NCBI RefSeq assembly: GCF_028294535.1
Contig: NZ_JAQBIE010000009.1
Location: 124,001-188,000 of the forward strand
Reading direction: 5' to 3'
Source: Paracoccus onchidii
GTDB taxonomy: Bacteria; Pseudomonadota; Alphaproteobacteria; Rhodobacterales; Rhodobacteraceae
DNA length: 64,000 nucleotides
Numbering within the stretch: the stretch's first letter is position 1; each line of letters starts with the position of its first letter. The notes beneath the pieces were generated by a model, which had not been told where the DNA came from, did not search any database, and saw only the letters and a program-made list of their open reading frames with translations. Below, in pieces: positions 27,789-36,636 of the stretch. Made by a program: the position numbers and the translations under genes.

Positions 27789-29975
27789 ATGACCGATTTC
27801 ACGATGGAGAAGGGTGCCGACGGCGCCGCGATCATCACCTGGGACGTTCAGGGCAAATCCATGAACGTGCTGTCGATGGAGGGTGCCAATACCCTTGGCG
27901 ACCTGATCGACGACGCGTTGGCCGACGATGCGGTCAAGGGCATCGTCATCACCAGCGGCAAGAAGGATTTCGCCGCCGGGATGGATCTGAACGTCATCGC
28001 CGGGATGCGAGAGGCCGGCGGCGCGCAGGGCGTCTTCGACGGCGTGATGGGCCTGCACCACCTGCTGCGCAAGATTGAACTGGCGGGCATGGACCGCAAG
28101 ACCAAGAAGGGCGGCAAGCCCATCGCCGCCGCCCTGCCCGGGACCGCGCTTGGCATCGGCCTCGAACTGCCGCTGGCCACGCATCGCATCTTTGCCGCCG
28201 ACAATGCCAAGGCCAAGATCGGCCTGCCGGAAATCATGGTCGGCATCTTCCCCGGCGCGGGCGGCACCACCCGCCTTGCCCGCAAGCTGGGCGCGATGGC
28301 CGCGGCTCCCTTCCTGCTGGAAGGCAAGCTGTCGGACCCGAAAAAGGCCAAGGCCGCCGGCCTGATCGACGAGGTGTCCGAGGATCCGCTGGCCGACGCG
28401 CGCACATGGGTGCTGGCCGCGTCCGACTCCGATATCGTGAAGCCCTGGGACGCCAAGGGCTACAAGATGCCGGGGGGCGAGCCCTTCCATCCTGCGGGCT
28501 TCATGACCTTCGTCGGTGCATCCGCGATGGTGCATGGCAAGACGATGGGCGTCTATCCGGCGGCCAAGGCGCTGCTGTCGGCGGTCTATGAAGGCGCGAT
28601 GGTGCCCTTCGACCAGGCGCTCAAGATCGAGGCCCGCTGGTTCACCAACGTGCTGATGAACCCATCGAGCAGCGCGATGATCCGCAGCCTGTTCATCAAC
28701 AAGGAAGCCCTGGAAAAAGGCGCGAACCGCCCCGAGGCGCCCGATCAGACCGTCCGCAAGGTCGGCATCCTGGGCGCGGGCATGATGGGCGCGGGCATCG
28801 CCTATGTCAGCGCGATAGCCGGCATCGAGGTCGTGCTGATCGACGCGGCGCAGGCCAGCGCCGACAAGGGCAAGGCCTATTCCGAAGGGCTGCTGGACAA
28901 GGCCATCAGCCGCAAGAAATCGACCGAGGAGAAGAAGGCCGAAGTTCTGGGCCGCATCACCGCCACGACCGATTACGACGCGCTGAAGGGCTGCGACCTG
29001 ATCGTCGAGGCCGTTTTTGAGGACCCGTCCGTCAAGGCCGAGGTCACGAAGAAGGCCGAGGCCGTGATCCCCGAGGACGCGATCTTCGCGACCAACACCT
29101 CGACCCTGCCGATCAGCGACCTGGCCCGCGCCAGCAGCCGTCCGGAACAGTTCATCGGCATCCACTTCTTCAGCCCGGTGGACAAGATGCTGCTGGTCGA
29201 GATCATCAAGGGCCGCGAAACCGGCCCCCGCGCCGTCGCCAAGGCGCTGGATTTCGTCCGCCAGATCCGCAAGACGCCCATCGTGGTCAATGATGAACGG
29301 TTCTTCTATGCCAACCGTTGCATCATCCCCTATATCAACGAAGGCATCCGCATGGTCGGCGAGGGTGTGAACCCGACCCTGATCGAAAATGCCGCCAAGA
29401 TGATGGGGATGCCCCTTGGGCCGCTGCAGCTGGTCGATGAGACCAGCATCGATCTGGGCGTCAAGATCGCCAAGGCCACCCGCGCGGCAATGGGCGACGC
29501 CTATCCCGACGGTGCCGTCGACGAGGTGATCTTTGCCATGGCCGATGCGGGCCGCATGGGCCGCAAGGCGAATGCGGGCTTCTACGACTATGACGAGAAG
29601 GGCAAGCGCCAGGGCCTGTGGGGGGAACTGGACGCCCGCTATCCGCAATCCGGCGATCAGCCGGAACTGACCGAGGTGCAGCACCGCCTGATGTTCGCCC
29701 AGACGCTTGAGGCCGTGCGCGCGCTGGAATCGGGCGTGCTGGAGGATATCCGCGAAGGCGATGTCGGCGCGATTCTGGGCTGGGGCTTCGCGCCCTGGTC
29801 GGGCGGTCCCTTCGGCTGGCTGGACATGCTGGGCGCCGCTCGCGCGGTGGAAATCTGCGACGGTCTGACCGAACGCTACGGCGCCCGCTTCAACGCCCCG
29901 GCGCTGCTGCGCGAGATGGCCGAGAAGGGCGAACACTTCTATGGCCGCTTTGGCAGCAAGGCGCAGGCGGCCTAG
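27789..29975 (+). CDS. fadB: Fatty-acid oxidation multifunctional enzyme (enoyl-CoA hydratase / 3-hydroxyacyl-CoA dehydrogenase)
   Basis: A 728-residue fusion. The N-terminal crotonase domain (about 1-270) has AAGMDLNVIAGM, LPGTALGIGLELPLATHRI and GLPEIMVGIFPGAGGTTRLAR, whose two Glu residues are the hydratase catalytic pair. The NAD-binding 3-hydroxyacyl-CoA dehydrogenase domain (about 320-500) has VGILGAGMMGAGIAYVSA and FIGIHFFSPVDKMLLVEII with the catalytic His. The C-terminal dehydrogenase domain follows. It could be called fadJ as readily. It sits 11 bases after the thiolase. By hand about 27 of 48 Glu codons are GAG, against about 7 of 28 in the acyl-CoA dehydrogenase. Confidence 0.9.
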   Translation: MTDFTMEKGADGAAIITWDVQGKSMNVLSMEGANTLGDLIDDALADDAVKGIVITSGKKDFAAGMDLNVIAGMREAGGAQGVFDGVMGLHHLLRKIELAGMDRKTKKGGKPIAAALPGTALGIGLELPLATHRIFAADNAKAKIGLPEIMVGIFPGAGGTTRLARKLGAMAAAPFLLEGKLSDPKKAKAAGLIDEVSEDPLADARTWVLAASDSDIVKPWDAKGYKMPGGEPFHPAGFMTFVGASAMVHGKTMGVYPAAKALLSAVYEGAMVPFDQALKIEARWFTNVLMNPSSSAMIRSLFINKEALEKGANRPEAPDQTVRKVGILGAGMMGAGIAYVSAIAGIEVVLIDAAQASADKGKAYSEGLLDKAISRKKSTEEKKAEVLGRITATTDYDALKGCDLIVEAVFEDPSVKAEVTKKAEAVIPEDAIFATNTSTLPISDLARASSRPEQFIGIHFFSPVDKMLLVEIIKGRETGPRAVAKALDFVRQIRKTPIVVNDERFFYANRCIIPYINEGIRMVGEGVNPTLIENAAKMMGMPLGPLQLVDETSIDLGVKIAKATRAAMGDAYPDGAVDEVIFAMADAGRMGRKANAGFYDYDEKGKRQGLWGELDARYPQSGDQPELTEVQHRLMFAQTLEAVRALESGVLEDIREGDVGAILGWGFAPWSGGPFGWLDMLGAARAVEICDGLTERYGARFNAPALLREMAEKGEHFYGRFGSKAQAA

Positions 29976-30008
29976 ACGAGCTGCCGTCTGACATGTCGTT
30001 GCAGGTCT

Positions 30009-30039
30009 GCATGGGGGGCGAATAATTCGCCCCCCATGC
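30009..30039 (+). terminator. Strong hairpin terminating the beta-oxidation operon
   Basis: Perfect 14-bp inverted repeat (30009-30022 with 30026-30039) with six consecutive G-C pairs and a 3-base loop, 34 bases after the fadB stop. It has no T-run, so it may act as a 3'-end stabiliser or a Rho-assisted terminator. Confidence 0.65.
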
Positions 30040-30042
30040 CCG

Positions 30043-30070
30043 TTGAACGTCGCGCGAATCGGCATATGCT
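30043..30070 (+). promoter_or_regulatory. Candidate promoter for telA
   Basis: TTGAAC at 30043-30048 and TATGCT at 30065-30070 are separated by 16 bases and lie about 50 bases ahead of the telA ATG, directly after the preceding hairpin. Confidence 0.4.
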
Positions 30071-30118
30071 GCGGTGCAGATAGATGCCGAAGTCGCAATC
30101 GACAAAAGGATAGCCTGA

Positions 30119-31297
30119 ATGACCGAAGACACCCGCCGCCGCGCCGAGGCCGCACAAAAGGACATTGAGGACGTGACTTCGGTGGTTCTGCCCGAACCCG
30201 GACAGGACCCCGTCCCCCTAGAGGCCGCCGACGCGGCCACCAGCGACGAGATCCGTCGCCGCATGGATGAACTGGATATGTCCGATACCGGTTCTATCGT
30301 CCGGTTCGGAACGCGGGCGCAGGCGGAATTGCAGGAAATCAGCCAAGGCATGCTGGCGGATGTCAAAAACAAGGATATCGGCCCCGCTGGTGAAAGCCTG
30401 CGCGAGATCGTGACGACAATCCGTGGCTTTTCCACCTCAGAACTGGATATACGGCGCAAGCGCAGCTGGTGGGAAAGGCTGATCGGAAAATCCGCCCCCT
30501 TCGCGAAATTTGTCGCCAATTATGAAGAGGTTCAGACCCAGCTTGATCGCGTGACCTCGGATCTCGAGGGGCACGAGCAACGCTTGCTCAAGGACATCAA
30601 GGCGCTGGACCTTCTTTATGACCGCACCCTTGGCTTTTATGACGAACTGGCGCTGTATATTTCCGCAGGCGAAGCCAAGCTGAAGCAACTGGACAGCCAG
30701 GACATTCCTGCCCTTGTGGCCCGGGTCGACGCCCAACCGCAATCCGAACAGGTGATGGAGGCGCAGGAACTGCGCGACCTGCGTTCGGCGCGCGACGATC
30801 TGGAACGTCGCGTCCATGACCTGAAGCTGACCCGGCAGGTCACGATGCAATCCCTGCCCTCGATCCGACTGGTGCAGGAAAACGACAAGTCTCTGGTCAC
30901 CAAGATCAATTCAACGCTGGTCAACACCGTGCCACTTTGGGAAACCCAGCTTGCGCAAGCGGTCACGATCCAGCGCAGCGCCGAGGCAGCCACAGCTGTG
31001 CGCGAGGCAAGCGATCTCACCAATGACCTGTTGACTCGCAACGCCGAAAATCTGCGTCAGGCCAACGCCCAGATCCGCACCGAGACCGAACGCGGCGTGT
31101 TTGACATCGAATCGATCCGCACCGCCAATGCCGAACTGATCGCCACGATCGAGGACAGCCTGCGTATTGCCGATGAAGGTCGCGCGCGCCGCGCCGCAGC
31201 AGAAGAGGACCTGACCCGTATGGAGGGCGAGCTGCGCAACGCATTGGGCGCGGCCTCGGCCGGTGCTACCGCGACGAGCAAGGCCGCGCAATCATGA
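30119..31297 (+). CDS. TelA/KlaA family protein (toxic anion resistance family)
   Basis: A 392-residue, nearly all-helical cytoplasmic protein of the TelA family (named for plasmid tellurite resistance; chromosomal members are often linked to envelope stress and have no proven tellurite role). Motifs include FGTRAQAELQEISQGMLA and SWWERLIGKSAPFAKF, followed by long coiled coils and TMQSLPSIRLVQENDKSLV, which is close to the core TelA signature. Its last four bases overlap the start of a DUF2927 lipoprotein gene, a pairing that suggests a common function across the inner membrane. Confidence 0.87.
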   Translation: MTEDTRRRAEAAQKDIEDVTSVVLPEPGQDPVPLEAADAATSDEIRRRMDELDMSDTGSIVRFGTRAQAELQEISQGMLADVKNKDIGPAGESLREIVTTIRGFSTSELDIRRKRSWWERLIGKSAPFAKFVANYEEVQTQLDRVTSDLEGHEQRLLKDIKALDLLYDRTLGFYDELALYISAGEAKLKQLDSQDIPALVARVDAQPQSEQVMEAQELRDLRSARDDLERRVHDLKLTRQVTMQSLPSIRLVQENDKSLVTKINSTLVNTVPLWETQLAQAVTIQRSAEAATAVREASDLTNDLLTRNAENLRQANAQIRTETERGVFDIESIRTANAELIATIEDSLRIADEGRARRAAAEEDLTRMEGELRNALGAASAGATATSKAAQS

Positions 31298-32298
31298 GCT
31301 TGCGGGCCGCAGTTCGTCCAGCGGGCCTGTGCCTGTTGCTGCTGTCGGCCTGCGCCTCGCAGCCGGCCATTGCGCCGGTGCCCCCTTTGCCTCGCCCCAG
31401 CCTGCCAGATGCGGAAACCGATGCCCCCAGTCAGGCCGAGATCCGCAAGGCACGCGCAGAACGCAACCGCGCCGCGAATGACGCCGCGCGGGCCGCCGAA
31501 AGCGGCCCCGACGAAGAGTTGCGCAGCTATTATCAGGGGCTGGAGGCGCGTTTGCTGTCCCATGGGCGTCTGCGCCGGGACCGCGTGCCCCTGGATGCGC
31601 CCATTGATGCCGACAGCCTGACCCGGGATTTCATCGCAATCGCCTTGCATGACGAATACAGCCGCAGCGGTGAGCGCCTGATCGCGGATTCGCCGTCGGC
31701 GCCACTGCGCCGCTGGCAAAGTCCGGTGCGCCTGCAATTGCATTTCGGCGATTCAGCGGATCAGGCCTCGCAGCGCGCGCATCGCGGCGAGACCGCCGCA
31801 TTTGCCACGCGCCTGCAACAAGCATCGGGGCATCCCGTCAGCCTGACGGAGCGTGGTGGCAATTTCCATATTCTTGTCCTCAGCGAAGCCGAGCGGCGCA
31901 ACATCGCCGAGGAACTGGCTGGCATAGCACCGGATCTGCCCGCCCAGGATGTCACGACGCTTGGCCAGCTGGACCGGGACAATCTCTGTACCGTCTTTGC
32001 CTATTCGCGGGGCAGCTCTCCCGTTTATGTGCGGGCCATTGCAGTCCTGCGCACCGAATTGCCGTCCTTGTTGCGCAGTTCCTGCATCCACGAAGAGTTG
32101 GCGCAGGGCATGGGTCTGGCCAATGACAGCCCCAACGCACGCCCGTCGATCTTCAATGACGACGAGGAATTCGCGCTGCTGACCCGGCATGATGAACTGC
32201 TGTTGCAGATACTCTATGATCCCCGACTGAAACCGGGGATGCGGGCAGATGAAGCCACCCCGATCGTGCGCAGGATCGCCGCTGAGCTGGTGAACTGA
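31294..32298 (+). CDS. DUF2927 family lipoprotein
   Basis: A 334-residue protein with a lipoprotein signal (AGLCLLLLSACAS, lipid on Cys at about residue 20), a proline-rich linker, and a C-terminal DUF2927 domain with SSCIHEELAQGMGLANDSPNARPSIFNDDEEFALLTRHDE. The HEELAQ...ND pattern recalls a zinc-protease-like HExxQ site, but activity is not established for the family. It is translationally coupled to telA (ATGA overlap) and should sit in the periplasm. Confidence 0.83.
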   Translation: MSLRAAVRPAGLCLLLLSACASQPAIAPVPPLPRPSLPDAETDAPSQAEIRKARAERNRAANDAARAAESGPDEELRSYYQGLEARLLSHGRLRRDRVPLDAPIDADSLTRDFIAIALHDEYSRSGERLIADSPSAPLRRWQSPVRLQLHFGDSADQASQRAHRGETAAFATRLQQASGHPVSLTERGGNFHILVLSEAERRNIAEELAGIAPDLPAQDVTTLGQLDRDNLCTVFAYSRGSSPVYVRAIAVLRTELPSLLRSSCIHEELAQGMGLANDSPNARPSIFNDDEEFALLTRHDELLLQILYDPRLKPGMRADEATPIVRRIAAELVN

Positions 32299-32413
32299 TT
32301 TCATCGGAACCCGCATGCGGACATCGCGGTTTGTCATGGGCACAAGGCTATGCCATGGTCCGGCAGCAACACCGGGCCGCGCATGCCGCCCCGCAATGGC
32401 ACAAGAGGTCGAT

Positions 32414-32842
32414 ATGAACATTCGCTATCTGCACACCATGGTTCGCGTGAAGAATCTGGACGAGACTATCCGCTTCTTCCAATTGCTCGGGCTGGAAGAA
32501 ACCCGACGTATGGAAAACGACAAGGGACGGTTCACGCTGGTTTTCATGGCCGCACCGGGACAAGAGGAATGTCCCGTCGAGTTGACCTATAACTGGGATG
32601 GCGACGAGGGCCTGCCGTCGGATAGCCGGCATTTCGGTCACCTGGCCTATCGCGTCGGGAATATCTACGAACTGTGCCAGAAACTTCAGGACGCGGGCGT
32701 AACGATCAACCGCCCGCCACGTGATGGTCACATGGCCTTTGTACGCAGCCCGGACAATATTTCGATCGAACTCTTGCAAGAAGGCGACCACCTGCCCCCG
32801 CAAGAACCCTGGGCCAGCATGGAAAACACCGGCCATTGGTAA
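32414..32842 (+). CDS. gloA: Glyoxalase I-like (lactoylglutathione lyase)
   Basis: Converts the methylglyoxal-glutathione hemithioacetal to S-lactoylglutathione. The 142-residue sequence RYLHTMVRVKNLDETIRFF...LGLEETRR is a typical small GloA. The four metal ligands of the E. coli enzyme have clear counterparts: His in LHTMVRV, Glu in VELTYNW, His in FGHLAYRV and Glu in ISIELLQ. The start at 32414 has AAGAGG upstream; frames open further left are not needed. Its transcription ends in the hairpin shared with marR. Confidence 0.9.
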   Translation: MNIRYLHTMVRVKNLDETIRFFQLLGLEETRRMENDKGRFTLVFMAAPGQEECPVELTYNWDGDEGLPSDSRHFGHLAYRVGNIYELCQKLQDAGVTINRPPRDGHMAFVRSPDNISIELLQEGDHLPPQEPWASMENTGHW

Positions 32843-32891
32843 TCAGTCCGGGATCGGCATCCCATCGCCCGTGCCCACAGTGCCCGGCGAT

Positions 32892-32932
32892 GGACCGAAC
32901 AGATCAGTAAATATATCTGATCTGTTCGGTCC
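32892..32932. terminator. Bidirectional hairpin between gloA and marR, partly coding
   Basis: Perfect 16-bp inverted repeat (32892-32907 with 32917-32932) around an AT-rich 9-base loop. It covers the last ten codons of the marR gene, including its TGA at 32904-32906, and ends the convergent gloA transcript. No long T-run is present on either strand. Confidence 0.7.
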
Positions 32933-33428
32933 AGAAACGCTCGATTCGTTTGCTTTGCATATTGACCTGATCCAGGGGCGGATCATCCAGAATCCCTGAC
33001 ATGGCCAGCCCTTCCGCATGTCGCAGGAATAGATCCTGCACCATCTGGCGAACCTCTTGCCCGGAGTCCGTCAGACGCACGCGCACCGAACGCCGGTCAA
33101 GATCGCAGCGTTCGTGGTGGATATATCCCATCGCAACCAGTTTCTTCAGATTATAGCTGACATTCGAACCCTGATACATTCCACGAGAGCGCAATTCACC
33201 GGCCGTCACTTCGGATTCGCCCAGATTGTAGATGATCAGCGCCTGAACGGGCGTCAGTTCGTGCCGTTGCAGGCGTTCGAATTCATCCTTGACCAGATCC
33301 AGCATCAATCGATGCATACGCTCAAGCAGTTGCAGGGTCTCGAAATAGGCTTCTGTCTTGTCACTTACTTCGTCCAGGGCCGAAGCTTGGTGATGACCTT
33401 GTTGATATTGTTGCATGTGACTCAGCAT
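32904..33428 (-). CDS. MarR-type winged-helix regulator (LdtR-like)
   Basis: A 174-residue regulator. The core has LTPVQALIIYNLGESEVTAGEL, then GSNVSYNLKKLVAMGYIHHERCDLDRRSVRVRLTDSGQ, where SNVSYNLKKL is the recognition helix and DRRSVRVRLT the wing. This wording resembles the alphaproteobacterial LdtR/PetP-like branch, known to affect envelope or redox genes, but the ligand is unknown. The N-terminal 15 residues are Gln/His-rich. The final codons form one arm of a terminator hairpin. Confidence 0.86.
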   Translation of the reverse strand: MLSHMQQYQQGHHQASALDEVSDKTEAYFETLQLLERMHRLMLDLVKDEFERLQRHELTPVQALIIYNLGESEVTAGELRSRGMYQGSNVSYNLKKLVAMGYIHHERCDLDRRSVRVRLTDSGQEVRQMVQDLFLRHAEGLAMSGILDDPPLDQVNMQSKRIERFWTEQIRYIY

Positions 33429-33536
33429 GGCGGCTTGGGTTCCTGTAAGAACTTGGATACCGCCATGATTGTCACAAAAGAACGAATCTTCGGTTAATGC
33501 TATCTATGGTGTGCGATCTTTACCGGACCGGCAGAT

Positions 33537-35459
<1,923 letters not shown>

Positions 35460-35462
35460 AAA

Positions 35463-35481
35463 AGGGGGCGCAACGCCCCCT
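35463..35481. terminator. Short hairpin between convergent aspC and bdhA
   Basis: agggggcg (35463-35470) pairs with cgccccct (35474-35481) with a 3-base loop directly after the aspC stop. AAAA lies before and GATTT after it. It is a plausible bidirectional terminator. Confidence 0.6.
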
Positions 35482-35506
35482 GATTTCACCCGGATGACCG
35501 GGGGCG

Positions 35507-36289
35507 CTACAACGCAGTCCAGCCACCATCGACGCTGATCGTGGTGCCGGTAATCTGGGCGGCCGCGGGGCTGCACAGGAATGCCGCCGTATCCCCGATT
35601 TCTTCGACCGTCGCAAATTCCTTGGACGGCTGACGTTCAAGCATGACCTTCTTGATCACCTCGTCGCGGGTCATGTCATATTCCTTCATCGTGTCGGGAA
35701 TCTGCGCCTCGACCAGCGGGGTCAGGACATATCCGGGGCAGATGGCGTTACAGGTGATCTTTTCCTGCGCGGTCTCAAGTGCGGTCACCTTGGTCAGCCC
35801 GACAACGCCATGCTTGGCGGTCACATAGGCCGATTTGAACGGGCTGGCCGTCAAACCATGCGCCGAGGCGACATTCACGATGCGCCCCCACCCGGCCTTG
35901 CGCATCAATGGCAAGGCCGCCGCCGTCGTGTGAAACGCCGATGACATGTTGATGGCAATGATAGCGTCCCATTTTTCGGTCGGAAAATCGGGGATCGGAG
36001 CAACAAACTGAATGCCCGCATTGTTCACCAGAATATCGCAGGCACCGGCGGTTTCGATCAACGCGCGGCATTCATCGCCCTTGGACATGTCGGCCTTGAT
36101 ATAGCGCGCCTTGACGCCATGTTGATCGGCCATGCTTTGGGCAAGAGCATGATCTTCGTCGCGGTCGGTAAAGCTGTTCAACACGATATCGGCGCCGGCA
36201 CGGGCCAGTTGATGCGCAACACCCAGACCGATGCCGGAATTCGAACCGGTCACAACCGCCGTTTTTCCCGCCAGAAACTTTTCGAACAT
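35507..36289 (-). CDS. bdhA: D-3-hydroxybutyrate dehydrogenase (SDR family)
   Basis: Oxidises D-3-hydroxybutyrate to acetoacetate with NAD+, part of PHB and ketone-body use. A 260-residue short-chain dehydrogenase with the cofactor motif TGSNSGIGLGVA, NNAGIQFVAPI, the catalytic Ser in NVASAHG, YVTAKHG (Tyr-xxx-Lys) and CPGYVLTPLVEAQIP; the AHGLTASPFKSAY and YVLTPLVE wording is specific to this enzyme family. The ATG at 36289 has GGGGG seven bases upstream; a TTG in frame at 36301 is less likely. Confidence 0.92.
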   Translation of the reverse strand: MFEKFLAGKTAVVTGSNSGIGLGVAHQLARAGADIVLNSFTDRDEDHALAQSMADQHGVKARYIKADMSKGDECRALIETAGACDILVNNAGIQFVAPIPDFPTEKWDAIIAINMSSAFHTTAAALPLMRKAGWGRIVNVASAHGLTASPFKSAYVTAKHGVVGLTKVTALETAQEKITCNAICPGYVLTPLVEAQIPDTMKEYDMTRDEVIKKVMLERQPSKEFATVEEIGDTAAFLCSPAAAQITGTTISVDGGWTAL

Positions 36290-36442
36290 TGGAACCCCCA
36301 ATTCACGTTCTCAATCGCGCACAGAGTAACCGAGCAAGAAACAATATCCAGCCGCAATCAGGTCAATTTTCTGCGTTGCGGCAAATCCTTTCCGGCATCG
36401 CAGGAAATACGTGCCAATAGCGAAAGCTTGATCGGATTGGAT

Positions 36443-36517
36443 AAAAAAAAGCGCCCGCACAAGGCGGGCGCAAGTTATGAGGCAGGTTTCATACAGGCAA
36501 GAAACCTATCGAGCAGT
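36443..36517 (-). ncRNA. Candidate small RNA, about 75 nt, leftward
   Basis: Between bdhA and the solute-binding-protein gene the minus strand carries a complete small transcription unit without a reading frame. A near-consensus promoter (36524-36552) predicts initiation at about 36517 (A). The RNA would contain hairpin 1 (aggtttc 36501-36507 pairing with gaaacct 36484-36490, 10-base loop), a 12-base single-stranded linker (ctcataactt region), and a classic terminator hairpin (gcgcccgc/gcgggcgc, 36451-36458 with 36464-36471, 5-base loop) followed by eight T residues (36443-36450). The terminator points left and no protein gene lies behind it, so it must serve a short transcript. I do not recognise the RNA family; it lacks the CUCCUCCC motif of CcsR-type RNAs. 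Confidence 0.65.
36451..36471 (-). terminator. Leftward Rho-independent terminator
   Basis: Perfect 8-bp GC-only stem, 5-base loop, then eight consecutive T on the minus strand. It ends the candidate small RNA and could also stop antisense reading into bdhA's promoter region. Confidence 0.85.
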
Positions 36518-36523
36518 AAGTTA

Positions 36524-36552
36524 TTTATACGCGACTCCCCGTCCGAGTCCAA
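36524..36552 (-). promoter_or_regulatory. Near-consensus sigma-70 promoter of the candidate small RNA
   Basis: On the minus strand TTGGAC (36547-36552) and TATAAA (36524-36529) are separated by exactly 17 bases. Five of six bases match in the -10 box. It is the best sigma-70-like promoter I see in the window. Confidence 0.65.
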
Positions 36553-36582
36553 CAATGAAGTTCCTGCTGCCATTGACGCCTG

Positions 36583-36596
36583 ACAGGCGAGCCTGT
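36583..36596. promoter_or_regulatory. 14-bp palindrome upstream of the solute-binding-protein gene
   Basis: acaggc-ga-gcctgt is a perfect inverted repeat, overlapping a second one (cgcct-gac-aggcg). A TTGACG at 36573-36578 lies just left of it, so it could be an operator over the rightward promoter. No regulator can be named. Confidence 0.35.
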
Positions 36597-36636
36597 TGAA
36601 ATCGTGGTCAAACAAGAAAAGACGAGGCGAGCGGCG

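Noticed and set aside
27699..30155. 818-codon open frame on the minus strand opposite thiolase and fadB
   Set aside because: It mirrors the codon phase of the strongly coding plus-strand genes, has no recognisable domain and is rich in His, Gly and Arg, as expected from an antisense shadow in high-GC3 DNA.
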